From assembly GCA_004151065.3 (NCBI GenBank), contig NWUY0304552099.1, positions 1-56,190 on the forward strand: a DNA stretch of 56,190 nt, given 5' to 3'. Positions 13,301 to 25,410 of the stretch are shown piece by piece. Position 1 is the stretch's first letter. Each line of letters opens with the position of its first letter. The notes beneath the pieces were generated by a model, which saw nothing but the letters and a program-made list of their open reading frames with translations, made no database searches and was not told the DNA's origin. Source of the DNA: Larix sibirica. Its lineage: Eukaryota; Streptophyta; Pinopsida; Pinales; Pinaceae. Both the position numbers and the translations under genes were made by a program.

Positions 13301-13490
13301 GTCTTGCTTGGGTGCCATTTAGTTGTAGGATCGAGTAGGAGTTAGGAGTCGGGGAGTTGAAATGATCAGTACGTGGGAAAAAATAAAGTAAGGAATCAAC
13401 TTCTGTATGGCTCGTATTTGGGAGTGAGCTTATCCCTCAAAGGGGACGTGAGCTGTGTGTTTTTATTGGGCCGTTAGAAGGGGAGTTTAT
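10301..13490. other. Non-coding; AAAGCGGATTGAACG words; TA microsatellite
   Basis: No gene recognised. 10721-10734 is a (TA)7 tract. Between 10800 and 11020 the words AAAGCGGATTGAACG (two copies) and GCGTACTGG/GCGTATTGGGGA recur, with further relatives at 13210-13300. Frames of 60-75 codons (10304-10531 plus, 11130-11312 plus, 12293-12520 minus) have no recognisable domain. A CCAAG.TCGG.A.GTTCTC word near 12497 recurs near 18008. Confidence 0.4.
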
Positions 13491-13491
13491 C

Positions 13492-13590
13492 GGTACGTGC
13501 TATTGCGGTTCAGTGGGAACACATCTACCCGGAATACTCATAAGTGTAGAGAATAAAATTGAATCAATGCCTTTCCTGTAAGATGTCAAT
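13492..13590 (+). repeat. Dispersed repeat module, copy 2 (partner at 9381)
   Basis: Holds GGTACGTGCTATTG, GGTTCAGTGGGAA, GGAATACTCATAAGT, GTAGAGAATAAAAT and CTGTAAGATGT. These are the same words as in 9381-9610, in a more compact arrangement. No coding content. Confidence 0.55.
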
Positions 13591-13866
13591 TTATTGGTGG
13601 TGAAGCCTTATTTCTACATATGCTATGGGGCCTATTTTACCTGGGACTTCCGGAGATACTCCTATGCAGAACTATATTTCACTTATTTATCACCATGTTA
13701 AAGTAGCAATCCTATGGTGCATGTAGTCAGTAGTCATATAATCGAAGTGCAACTAGTAAGAAGGGTTTCCTAAGGTCTCCATAGGGTCGAACTTAAAAAT
13801 AAAGCTGTATAAAAACTATAGTTATAATTAGTACAACGCTGGTAGAACTTAACCTAGCGGACCTCA

Positions 13867-13914
13867 CCATAGCAGCCGGACCTGCTACAACCTATTACTA
13901 TAAGTTATATTGCA
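13867..13914 (+). repeat. Dispersed repeat, copy 2 (partner at 1061)
   Basis: Starts CCATAGCAGCCGGACCTGC and ends TTATATTGCAT. It is about 80 percent identical to 1061-1107 in direct orientation. Confidence 0.6.
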
Positions 13915-14051
13915 TATCTACGTTGGTCCTCCTAATTCCACCACTAACTAGAGTGTAAGAACTACATACATAGTTTTTTAGTTATTAATAAACTACTCTT
14001 CTCTGCTGCTATACTATGGTTGATAGTTCCTTGTAATAGTTCCTAGTTTTC

Positions 14052-14091
14052 ATATATAATATATTATTATTATTATATATATATATATATG
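14052..14091. repeat. AT/ATT microsatellite
   Basis: About 40 bases of alternating AT with an ATT trinucleotide interruption. Simple slippage repeat. Confidence 0.85.
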
Positions 14092-14261
14092 TGAGACCTG
14101 CATCTCTACGTTAACTTTGCCATAATATAAGAAGTAGTTCAATCTTATTTATAATATAGTTGTTCTAGGGCGTTATATTCCTTCTTCCTAACGCGTACTA
14201 TGCCATCCTGGGCGACGTGTATTGGGCAGTATGCATTACAACCTGCTCCAGATTCCGAGAT

Positions 14262-14304
14262 AGGGGGTCCACCGGACACAGGCAACAACATATACTAATA
14301 TAGG
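14262..14304 (+). repeat. Inverted repeat, left arm
   Basis: About 43 bases beginning AGGGGGTCCACCGGACA and containing GGCAACA.C, matching the reverse complement of 14675-14716. The arms are about 370 bases apart, and the sequence outside and between them does not obviously continue the match. Confidence 0.55.
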
Positions 14305-14674
14305 CCACACAAACTAATTAGCTATTTTCATCTCACGTCCCAGGATAGACAATATCACGCCTCAATAGCACTCTCTATCATTCCAAGGGGGCACTCTGAT
14401 AATTGACAAATTATTGCTATGTTGGCACTATTGAAATGACCGGTTCCAAACTGAACTGATGGATTAAACTGAACGTGTTTGTGCTTGAACTCCTGTCCAT
14501 ACTGTCATAGACCTGTGTGTAGTTCATCTCGAGTGCCGTATAGTTATCGTACCGTCGTCCTGCCTGTTCCATACCGTGTGTGGTGTCATTTGACAGAGAC
14601 GTTGCCTGTTGCCGGTGGGATTGCTTATCTCTACAGATATGTGGGCTTTCATTCGTCCGTTGTCGCGCCCAACC

Positions 14675-14716
14675 CCAATATGTATGTTGGCTGTTGCCCG
14701 TCTGGTGGACCGCCCT
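14675..14716 (-). repeat. Inverted repeat, right arm
   Basis: The reverse complement reads AGGGCGGTCCACCAGACGGG followed by CAACAGCCAACATACATATTGG. It matches 14262-14304 with a few substitutions and a small indel. It lies inside two overlapping chance open frames (14417-14809 minus and 14479-14718 plus). Confidence 0.55.
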
Positions 14717-14919
14717 AGAAAGATGTTCTCGGTCAAGTAAATCAAATCCTCTTTTCTTGTAGCTGCTACATACTTTGCCCTTTGTCAATGAATATATGAC
14801 TCCCTCCACCTATGTGACTACCTGATGCTGCTCGAACTCCATCTAATAAGTACAATTTCACACCGATCCAATGAAGTAAACTTTATCTTCCACTAGGCTT
14901 GGATCCAAAGTTGGATGAA

Positions 14920-15430
14920 GAAGGTATGCTTCAGCTTTTCTGCCAGTCAAGGTGCTTAAGCCTCCGAGACGGGTTAACCCAGGTGGTCAATGGAGAATGT
15001 TAGTGTCAAATATGGATGATCTTATGTTGGGGAAACCTCTATGGCCTATGCCTTTGCTACGGATGCTTCTACAAAGGAGCTCTGGAAAGGATGCGAGCTT
15101 GGATGCGAGCTTGGCTCCTTCCCCGCCTTTGGTGGTAAAGCGGCTTTGCTCCTGTTTTAAACCAATCAATTGCCTCTGTCTGTTTATGGTGGTGGGACTA
15201 AAGAAAGAATAAATTCTGCAATAAATGATGGAGGGTCTAAAGTAAGAGACCTAGAATCAAAGTGAAGGAACGCCGCCCCTCTGCGTGCTTTTCTGCTGCT
15301 GGTTAATCTGATGCTAGTAGTTAGACTTGAGTTATTTGGTCAACCGAATCCGCCCTTGCTAGTGGTACTTCACCTTGGTCAACAGGAACTGGTTCAACCA
15401 GATCAACAATAACTGTGTAAAGATAAACCG
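14920..15430 (+). other. Peptide-like low-complexity tract (AYAFATDAST / ALASGTSPWS)
   Basis: One forward frame reads MAYAFATDASTKELWKGCEL at about 15039-15100, and another reads ALASGTSPWSTGTGSTRST at about 15350-15415. A 12-base tandem GGATGCGAGCTT lies at 15089-15112. There is no plausible start and stops flank the tracts. The CCTTGGTCAACAGG core resembles CCCTGGTCAATGG near 50597. These are not recognised genes; they belong to a dispersed Ala/Ser/Thr/Gly-rich family seen several times in the window. Confidence 0.4.
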
Positions 15431-16730
15431 TCTCTATAGCGGGCTCAGCTCCTGTTTCCACCTTTTAGATGCTTACGATTATGCGGGCTATGTTACTTAC
15501 TCTGTTGTCTCCGTCTCTATATCTGATGCTGGCTTTTCTTTCTGGTACCCTGCCCTGGCTGTTTATTTTCTCTCTCGATGCTTGCAATACTTCTGGAATG
15601 GCACTTAATTCCCCCCACGGAAGGGCTCTCTTTATTAATGAAAGACGCCTGCTGCAAAGTTACGATGCATGCGAAGTGGACTATCCCTGCTTGTCATGCT
15701 CGACTTTCATCTCAGGACTCTCTGGCGTCTCGCGTTTCCTATCTGATTCTATTATCCGACCGACGTCGTGCTTGCCGGTCCCTACGGTGGACGTTACGCC
15801 TTCATTCCTAAGGGATAGTTTGATTCTAAATCGGTTTCGTTAAAAGAAAAGATCTAAAAGCCATGCCAGTTTGTGTCTGTCCGTGAATTCGAAAACCTTA
15901 TCAGATGCAGTTTTTCCTATTTTTTTCCTTGCCCTCGGAAGGACAAGCGCTACGCACCTATATAGAACCTGTTTTTGTTGGGGATTTTAGGTCCGACGGA
16001 AGGAGGTCTCAACTAAAAGGAGAGGGCTAAAAATGCGAATTTACGAAGGGAGGCGAAGTGAGGTTGCGACAAAGAAGATGTGATTTTTCTGTGAAACTTA
16101 AGTAAGAAATGAGCTTGCATAATTACATATATAAAGAATGAACGGAATACGACTCACACTGCTAGTGTTATTCCAGTTTTTTTCCATTCAGTATTTAGGG
16201 CAGCGGTTTCTCTTAGACAGGTACTTCATAATCCTTAGCGATCTTCCAGTCATTATTTATATATGTAATTACGCTTTAGCATCGTATGGGATCTCCGCTA
16301 TCATAATTGATCGTACCATAATATGTATTATAATGTCTAATTACAGCAGCTTTTTTTTTAAATCAGAGCTAAAATAGAAGTCAAATCTGGATTTTTTATC
16401 TATTACTATTCTATCTATTAATTCCATCCAAGCTCCCCGCTCACTCACTGCAATAGCTTAAATAGGAAGAGGGGAAGGAAGTTCAGCAGTTAGCCATCCA
16501 CCTGAGTCGACCCTCCCTGCCTATCCTATGTATGCCGGTATGGATCAATCCCATCACCTGCTCCTGCTTCAATTAAGAAATGCACAAATGGATTCAAAAG
16601 CTCTCTTTATGGTCCACCCTCTTATCTGGTGCCCTTATCAATGAGAATTGATAAAGAAATGTTAGGGGGCTACGAGCCTTCGAACTTTAATGCCGTGGCG
16701 AGATTAATAAGATAATTTTGGACGGGCTCG
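15431..16730. other. Non-coding, no gene recognised
   Basis: Frames of 77-124 codons at 15375-15843 overlap one another and resemble no family I know. The GC of this patch is higher, which lengthens chance frames. CCTTGCCCTCGGAAGGACAAG at about 15926 loosely resembles the left half of the CCTT-bounded short element, but too weakly to call. Confidence 0.35.
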
Positions 16731-17294
16731 ACTCTGTTGCTAGCGCCTATGCTTTCGCTATCTTTGCCTCTCCAGCTGCTGCTCGAACTCGGTAAAATGC
16801 TACTTTTTATGGGTGATCCATGGTTCTTGGTCATCAACCCGCAACTCAGTCGACTCGATGGGATGCCACTGTTGCTTACACTCGGAGAACTAGTTATTGT
16901 TCCGAGTAAACGACTCGATCTGGATATGGAACTGACTATGCATCTCCCGATACTTGGTCAACTTCTTCTGGTTGTGCTCCTGCTGAACCATAACGGTGGG
17001 TCTCGGTACCGATCCCGAGTATATGTCGTCGGATTGATTGATGAGAATAAGGCGTTGAAGCGGGCGGATCATCATGCAAGGTTCCTCAGCGAGCCCTATG
17101 GCGAACCGGGATCGATACAATGCGTCAGTTGCAAAGGCAAGGGCGGGGAAGGGACTGCAGCATCGGTAGAGGTAGCGGCGGCAGGTTTCGGATCGAGATG
17201 CAGCTTGCTCAGTTATTGACCCAATGGCAGCGGTTTCGGGAGCATGGGCACTAGATACTATATACATAATGTCATTAAAGCCATGAGGGGACAC
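16731..17294 (+). other. GC-rich, stop-poor tract with ASAYAFAIFASPAAA-like frame
   Basis: Several frames are open at once (160 codons at 16737-17219 plus, 134 codons at 17294-16890 minus), which usually means base composition rather than a gene. A third forward frame reads DSVASAYAFAIFASPAAART at 16730-16790, matching the YAF-type low-complexity family seen at 15.05, 33.5, 34.5 and 50.8 kb. No domain recognised, so I do not call a gene. Confidence 0.35.
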
Positions 17295-20200
17295 TACCGG
17301 TCACTGGTGATACCTGAACCTGTTTAGTTGTTCAAGCTTTATTAGCAAGAGAGTAAATAAAGAAGTGAACGAGTTGGCTTTTTTATTTACTTTTAATAAC
17401 CTTTGAAGAAAAGGCCTATTCTTTCGTTATTTTTTATAACCTCTTATATAAAACCTGCTGTTTTAGCATCTGACCTTAAAAGGAAAAGGAGTAGAAACAG
17501 CCAGCAATTTATTGCACTCGAGTGTCGCAGTTTCAGATACACTGGTTCCATAGCAGGTTACAGGTCGGGAGCTATAGCCCGTGGCATCCCTTCATGGCCC
17601 GGCACCCCTCCGCGTTGATATAAATCCTGCAAAAGCATATCCCATCCCGGTTCTGCAATTGATTAAAAATCAGACGTCAAGGTGACAGCCACTGATCCAG
17701 TTGATTGTGCAGATAATTACGTATATAGAAGAGATCCAAAGCTAGCATCTCGTACAGATAAAGATCCAGGACCAGCAGCACCTTTATTAGTTCCATCTCC
17801 TTAGCCAGCAGACAGAAAGCTACTACCGGTTGTGGGTGGGAATAAATAGTGGGCCAAAGCCAGTCAGACAAAGCCAGATCTAGGTCAGCCATCTAAGCAG
17901 CCATAAGCCAAGCCACCAAAGTAAAAGCCAACCATCCAAGCCCATAATATTAGAATTCTACCACTACCAAGAGAAAAGAAGTGGTTAGATTCAGCCGTGG
18001 CCAACCAAGATCGGCAGGTTCTCGCCATTGATGTCCGCACCAACCCTTCCTCTCAAAAAATATATAGGTCAAATAAGCTTGTTTCTTTTCCCGCTTTCTC
18101 GCTTAGTTTCTTATTTCCTACCTTCTTCCTTAAGCATATAACCCGCCGTTATAACTAATCCACTTTTGCGTCAGAATTTCCAATCCGCTGTTCATCCAGC
18201 CCCACCTTCCAATAGTACCTATTTGAACCTCTGCTCACCCATCTGTTCTAATATCTCTATACTCTACCCACTTCCTAAAATGCAATTCCTGGCAAATAAT
18301 ATAGTCTTACAGATGAATGCTCTGACCCGCCCACCTTTCTTATCTATTAATATTCTTAAAGGCCCACTGCTTCTTAATCCTTCCATATCCCACTTGATTT
18401 ACCGGCCGGCTCTCATTCATTGTGGTTACAAAAGAGTGGCAAGGAGTGCGGCATATTCTTATTCTTGCCTACCCGACGATCAGTCCTAGCGAGGAGTAAA
18501 GGTTGCTCCGGCCGAACTAGAATCTTACTCTAATTCCTCCATTCGCGGAGTTTTCTCTCCCCCTCCTTAGTTTTTGAGTTTTGGGCCTCCTTATTCAAGT
18601 TTTGAAGAGGAAGCGTTCGTTAAGCGGGCGAGCCCGAGGTAGGAAAGCGAGGAAGCAAGCAGGCTTATTACGTGTGTAATAACGAACGGAAGAGGATGCT
18701 GTCCAACTTGCTTCGCTGATATAGACCGGCGGGATCGAGATCGCAACGACACATGCCAACCCAACTTGGGCACTCTTAAGATTGAACCTGCTCTGGCGGA
18801 GTAAAAAATGCCTTTTGCGGGGCACATTTATGAATGGAGACGGACGGATACTAGCCCAATTCTAATTGAAAGGTTAGCATTGGCCTTTTTGTGCTTCAGT
18901 ATGGATAATTCTCTTTGTGAATCAGCCGTTGGCCTTCTAATCTAAAGGCCCTTATTTTCTTGCAGCGTGATTCTGGTCTAAAGATACGTCGTGTGCCAAG
19001 CGGGAAAGCTAGAGCGGAGGGAGTTAGTAGCTAGCTAGTGCGTGCGGATAAGAAACATTTGTCTCTCATCTCATCAAGGGTGGGTTACTTGCATTCTGCA
19101 TTCCATTCCCTGCGGTTAGAAAAGAAGAATGACTGGCTAACCGCTGCGCTGCTCTTTATATGCTAGTTGCTTCGTACGATTTCAAAGTACGCAGAATATC
19201 ATGGAATAGAGTAAATGTTCACTCAACCGGGGCAGCCAAGCGATATAATATGGATGACACATCGACCCAACGATTCGGGATGGAATAATGGAAAAACTTA
19301 CATCGAGTTGCGGAAGTTTCAGTCTACGTAGGCGAATAGCCCGAAAAAGATTCTGTCCATTTGTCACGTCTTCGATTTCTCCCATTTTCCCTCTGAACGA
19401 AGCCTATTATCCAGATGTGCGACCAACTAGCGCAAGCATCGGAACTCGCATAAGGAAAGTAACAATCAGAATAAGAAACTGCTGGGTATACATAATACTA
19501 CTGGTGTTGGTGCTGGATATACTGCTACTGCTGCTGGAGGATCTGATAATTTACTTGGTCTAGCTACCTCTGTTACTCCTTGTCTAAGGTTGTTTCAGCA
19601 GGTGGTTCAGCAGTGGTTTAAGCAATATATCCGGCAGTAGATCCAGTTGATGAAGCAAAATAAGTCGTCGATCCAGCAGCTGCAGAGCCAGTTGTCGTTG
19701 TTCCAGCAGCATATCCATAGACATGGTTTATATCCTGGGTTTACACATTTATATTTGTTTCTCTTCGGGATTTAATAATACATTGATACATGAGATATTT
19801 AGTTCTTCTCGATTGAATACTGAATAATACCTTAATCAATCGGGGCGCACAAACTTGGGGTTGAATCCTAATTAGAAAACATTTGACGAATCAACTATGC
19901 AACAACGTGTTCAACTATTAAAAAGGGGGGAAAGGGGCATGCAGTCAATAGCTTCGTGCATGCAGTTGGATGGCTTCCGCGCAGGCTGTGACACGATTTA
20001 TTTCACATGGATTCTTTGAACAACTTTGTGCAGGCAGTTATTTGATGCCTTATTGTAAGTTGGTAACTGATGAATGGAGGGATTCTTTGTCATTGCCTCT
20101 ATAGTTTGCTTTTATGCCATGTTCCCCATTTCCCACTTGTGGATAGACCAACCCGACGATGATTGATGCTTCGCGAGACAACCCCGACGATTATTGCTGA

Positions 20201-20500
20201 TATATCTATATATATCCGATCGAGTATCCCTCCTTTTACGACCTACAAGAGACAGAACACCAACGACGAACACACTAGACGAAACAAACGAACAAGTGCT
20301 GCTTTACCAAGTATTACGATCAAGTGCAAATGGCCCAGTCTGGGTCAACTAAGTCAGCTGCTTGGTGAACCTTAGGCTAGTGGCTAGACATGATGGTGCT
20401 AGAGAGAGTGGCTAAACCATGTGCGTAGACGTTAGGATTGACGGAACTAAATCGAGCGAGGCTGGTCGAACCCGAGGCTAGTTTCAATTAGCAGTCCGTG
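17295..20500. other. Non-coding with DPV-type low-complexity tracts
   Basis: No gene recognised. Forward frames at about 17690-17850 (TATDPVD, DPGPAAPLLVPSP) and 19605-19735 (YPAVDPVDEAK, VVDPAAAEPVVVV) are Pro/Val/Asp/Ala-rich and resemble the tract at 34.09 kb. ACCCGACGAT words lie at 18471 and 20151, with a near copy at 20182. Overlapping short frames at 18.59-18.83 kb and 19.18-19.56 kb have no recognisable domains. Confidence 0.4.
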
Positions 20501-20917
20501 TTCCTTCCTTAAGCAAAAAAGCGAGCAAGCTGTCCTCAAGAGAAAGTTACCCATCTGGTCTATGAAAGTGAATTTGAAAGGTCTTCCCAAGTAATGCATT
20601 TTTTTATTTATAAACTTATTGTTAGATTATATGGAAAGGCTCGAACTTTCTTTGAAATCTCGCTTTCGACCACTTTAAAGTAAAGCTCGACTGATGCTTA
20701 GGTATGCTTTTCCGGGGGATATAGGTAGGTATTTGCTTTTAAAGGGGTTAGGTCTTTGGTTTTTAACCGCTAACGCACTTTACCTAATCTGACATGGGAC
20801 TTATACTTTTTCTTTTTGTTTTTAGTAGTATCGATAACGCATAACTCCTCACCCACGCTCTTTTTGCTGGGCCAGCCTGAACTGTCCTTAACAGCCTTAA
20901 CAGTAGGAGATTTATGA

Positions 20918-20965
20918 ACGACCAATGGAGTAGAAGCAATCGACATACCTGGATACAATACATGG
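20918..20965 (+). repeat. Left flanking direct repeat of the AT-rich block
   Basis: 48 bases beginning ACGACCAATGGAGTAGA and ending GGATACAATACATGG. They match 25361-25410 (ACGACCAATGGAAGTAGA ... GGATACGATACAAAGG) in the same orientation with a few substitutions and small indels. Confidence 0.65.
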
Positions 20966-23900
20966 TCTATGAGCTATAGATAAATGTAAACACATTGCCT
21001 AGTATAAACTCTACATACTAGTTGTTACAAAGCTCAATATGCTTGTAAACATATGGGTTTTATTCATAGTAACTGCTTACTGTTTCCACTTAGTGTAATC
21101 ACTTGTATTCCCTAATTAATTCCAACACATTACTCAGATCAATGGGTCTAATACTCTATTTAGATAAAACAAGCTGGTAAAACAAGCACATTAGCTAACT
21201 TGCACAAAACAAAGGCTTGTAGAACCTTGTCATAACCTGAACATAAGTATTACTAATAATAAATAGGCTTGTATTCTCATAAGTAACATGAGCTTACATC
21301 ATAGCTCTTACCAACCCGTTGTTACCTAAGCTAATGTGTTATGGGCTTAGTACTAATACCCTTAGTTCTATTCAAACTAAACTCCTAGTAATAAAACAGC
21401 TTATGTTTACATATAAATGAATAGCCTATGTGATAGTTAGATATAAGGGCTTAATCACCATTGATAGAGTACGTACATATTAGATATGCTTATACTTACC
21501 ATGAGCTGTATATCTCTATGGCTAGTATCTCTACAGCTATAAAAAAAGAACCTTGCATGTAAGCCATTATAAGGATAACACTAGTGTATGAATAAACAGG
21601 GGCTTAACTCACTGTCCTTATTCATCATATTAGTACTACATGGCTAGGTTGACTTTTTAAGTATATACAAGCTTACTAGTCTAATCATTATAGTTATGGT
21701 CACTGTATTGAAACTGATACCATGAATTGTGATCTTTCCATAATTAAGCATAGTTTACATATGTGTTTTATTATACTTGTTACTAACATAGCATAGTAAT
21801 CGTAATTAAGCTAGTAGTATAGAGTTACGCAATAGTATAAGTTACTGTGATCTAATGGTGTAAGTATTGATGATAAGTATATCCATATTAATCAATGTAA
21901 TTAAGATTACCCAATATAAATATCAGTGTTATAAGCTCAATGTTTACCATAGCTATACCTTGTATTCCTTTATCACTAGTTATGAAAATACGCATAAGTA
22001 TAACAGATCAGGATAAGCCGTATCACTCTAGTATCAACTTATGATAACAGTATTGGATTAGCTTACAAGCTTATAGCTCGAACTCTTCATCTTATTACGA
22101 TTCCATGAAGCTTCAGACTATGTAATTGGTATAAGCTAATGACCAAGCACGTATTCATATTAATAGTACAAGTAAACACGTATGAGCTTTAATAGTGTAC
22201 ACGTCTCATATTACTAGTGTTATGATTACTGTATTGATTAGGGATATACAATACCGTATAAAGACTGATTACATAGTGTAATGATTCACTGCTTAAACTG
22301 GTGTGATAAGTATACCTATTGTAATAAGCTCTTCCTCATGGTGTCCGTATCAGTGCCATATGTTCAATCTAAGCATGTTGTAATCTACGAACCTTTAATT
22401 ATACCTATTATATGTGAATCAGTTCCATTGTGATGAAAGAGTCTAAAGTATAGCTTAGCTAAGCCCAGACATAGTGTAATCACAGTATTCATGTTCTATT
22501 ATGAGCTTAGTAATCCCATTGATATTTATACAATAGCCTGTAAAACAGATCAGATTGAAACCCATTGCCCAGATCATATTGAGCACAACATCATATAAGT
22601 CATAGCATTGTATAGCTTGTTCTTACCTTATTACTGTAATCACATGTATATGTTTCCATGGTTATTACGGTTCCATTACTGTTATGGTATTTATACTTAT
22701 TTCTCTCTAGCTCTTATTACCTTATAAGTACTGATTAGGTTACTAGTAATGCCCTTTACAGTAGGTATGATATCCATATCCCTTTTGTTACCATTGTAAC
22801 ACAGTGAATCTCATCCTACTACTAGGTAAAATAGGCATAAATGGATAGTAGTAATTCCATAAGTGTAATGGTCTACTATGCTATTACTGCTTGTTTTTCT
22901 TATATCAGGACGTGTATCAACCGTATGGAATATATTATGGAATAAAGGGTGAACAAAGGACTGTATATATAGGAACAAGGCAAGTAACTCAACACTCGGC
23001 TTGTATACTTCTTTTTTTATCGTGATTAAAGCTTCAAGTTATGCTAATCAGAGATAGAAGCAATGGTATCAATGTGATACAAGGCTTCATACTCATCTTA
23101 TCCCATGAAGGTACTATGTTGTCCTAATCAATAAAGCACCTATCATATAAAGTAAAAGTATGAGAAGAAGCATGTTTTAATTGATATAACACTACTAGTA
23201 TAATCAAAGCAATACATGTGCAATAAAAGTCAAGTATACCAAACCACAGTACTGCTTGCTTGATATCGTAATCATATCAGTATATGCTAGACCAGGTGCT
23301 TACAGATTAGCTTTATTACTGGAATAACGTAGATGTAAACGAACATGTATAACCTCTATACTCTTAACCTATCACTCTTATGGGATTAGTACTTACATTA
23401 CCATCAGTAAAGCTATGGTTATTTGCCTAAGTTAGACCATCATGATATTGGTAGTATCTGTATTCAAGCTAACTTACATGCTTAGTTACTGTATCCAATA
23501 TAACTCATACAGCTTATACAGGTGGTCATAGCTATAGTAACCCTATTCATTGATTATAGAAAGAGTTTAGACCATTCCAAGGTATGTGAACAGGTTAGTA
23601 TCTAACTCAAATGAATTGGTTCCGGAAGCACCTGCCAATTCGTTGAATAGAGAAGTGATAGGTGAATTACCAAAATTAAGCCGGTATTTATATGGGCTTA
23701 CAAGCCTCATTAGTTTCAAGATACCACTTATAGTGCAATCATAAGGTTCTATTTATCCCTTACATATGGTAAACATAGAGTAATACGTATGTAATAAGTA
23801 GTAAACACGTCTCAATAGAGATAGATATGTAATTACACTTACCTTTCATGTTTGTTGTAACTCTGTATTCAACATTCCAGGTTATTTCATAGGGATCCGC

Positions 23901-25360
23901 TCATATAAAACTAGCTATCATATTCAACAGGATAACCCTATCATGTAAGCTATACTACTAGCTGTTTACAAACCTAATACATATGGAGATCACTCATTCC
24001 TGGGATTCAAACCCATTACCTTTGTTAAGCCTATAGAGTAAGCTCATCTCTTATCACAGTAAGCAGCTGTATGGTATAAGATGATACAATGGAATTAGGA
24101 CTAGTTATATATGTAACAAACCGTATCCAGTCTGATTGGTACCTGTCTTATTAACACATACGTAACTTATTACTGTTTCAGCTTAATAGATTACCTCACC
24201 TTTATTGAATGGTAATAGCTCATCCTTAAGCTTAGAATAGGGGTGTAGAAGGAATTTAACAGAGCTGACTGTATTAGGACTACTTATGTGTATATAGCTT
24301 ATGACTCCACAGCTAGTAACATATGGGAATAAGGTAAGCATCTTTACCGTGTGTTATACTCATGTCATATTAGTAACCCTTAAATAGCATTGGAATAGTA
24401 AGCATCATATGACCAATACTTATGGAATTACGAGTAAGCTTTGGATCATATACGCTTGTACTTAATAACTATGCTTTAAATATATTATTCATACGCATAA
24501 GTTGGTTAGCTCGTGAGTAATAGCGTACAATGTGAATAGAAGAGTATCAATGATTATGTGATTACCTATTTTGTTATACTTGGTGTAATAAGAGCAATGT
24601 GCAAATACAAACCAGTATTGCTTCTACATTGTGTGATAAGGGTAACAGTACTAATAGAGTAAGTACTAAGCAAGAAGCAATGATAAGAGTATAAGGTTGA
24701 CTAAGCTTCCTGTAATTATCATGGTTACTCATGTGTTAAACTTGTTCGGGTGTATTGGTTATGTATCAATCCCATTACTATGACCATATATAATATCAAT
24801 ATAAATCAGTGAAAATAAAGGTATAATGTTTATACTGGTCATTAGCATCAAGTATCATATAGGTAACAAAGCCTCACGAAGCTAAATCAGTGTATGATTA
24901 CTAGCTTACTGACTGGTGATAGTTGGAACATGGTTGGTACTATTCCCATTATATATTATAGTAATATGTGATAGTTCATACTTACTCGTATTCCTTATAC
25001 CACTACTGATAGATTGTAACCAGCTGTGATTATTACCATATCTATGCTTGTTTAAACTGCTTTCACAGGTAGCTTGATTGGTTGTATTGCCATAATAGAC
25101 ATACTGCTTATAACACTATTAGTATAGCTCAACTATCCGTGTTGAACTACCTCTGTATCGTAGTGAGCATATCGTTACTGCTTATTCATATGTTCATATT
25201 CATTGCACTACCTTATACTCCTACTCGGTCATTGGTGTATATATAGTCATAACTCCATTGATAGGTGAACATACTAGGGATAAACACTAATGATCTCATT
25301 GCCATTACTTACATGACTATAATCATCAGCCTTTTCCGAGTACCATACCATGGTTGCTGG
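20966..25360. other. 4.4-kb AT-rich, ORF-free block
   Basis: The base composition and word use change sharply here. The sequence is very AT-rich, saturated with AGCTTA/TAAGCT, GTAAT/ATTAC and TAGT/ACTA words, and full of stops in all six frames. The one open frame longer than 60 codons (25265-25501, 78 codons) runs across the right flanking repeat and resembles nothing I know. I see no satellite period, hairpin array, rRNA, tRNA or protein similarity. A slightly different patch at 23.57-23.69 kb contains an 18-base word shared with 45.43 kb. It could be an integrated AT-rich element, a decayed plasmid or transferred intergenic DNA; the sequence does not decide between these. Confidence 0.5.
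23568..23585 (+). repeat. 18-base word shared with 45428-45445
   Basis: TAGACCATTCCAAGGTAT occurs exactly here and at 45428-45445, and both copies are followed by a GAA...CAGGTT continuation. The surrounding hundred bases are less AT-rich than the rest of the block, so this may be an insertion. Confidence 0.55.
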
Positions 25361-25410
25361 ACGACCAATGGAAGTAGAGGCAAACATAGGGATTGGATAC
25401 GATACAAAGG
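25361..25410 (+). repeat. Right flanking direct repeat of the AT-rich block
   Basis: 50 bases matching 20918-20965. After it, AT-rich sequence of similar style continues to about 25.9 kb, so the repeat is close to, but not exactly at, the compositional edge. Confidence 0.65.

Noticed and set aside
14417-15843. Open frames of 73-130 codons on both strands
   Set aside because: They overlap each other and an inverted repeat, and none shows a recognisable family motif.
16737-17294. Overlapping 160-codon plus and 134-codon minus open frames
   Set aside because: Several frames open at once in a GC-rich patch, no domain in any; best explained by composition.
18591-18827. Two overlapping minus-strand frames of 76-78 codons
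   Set aside because: Near-identical spans in two frames with no domain; treated as chance.
23980-24050. TGGGTTTGAATCCCA-like T-arm in the AT-rich block, minus strand, with a 6 of 7 pairing acceptor-like stem
   Set aside because: Spacing from T-arm to acceptor is wrong and no anticodon arm forms; a chance palindrome in AT-rich DNA.
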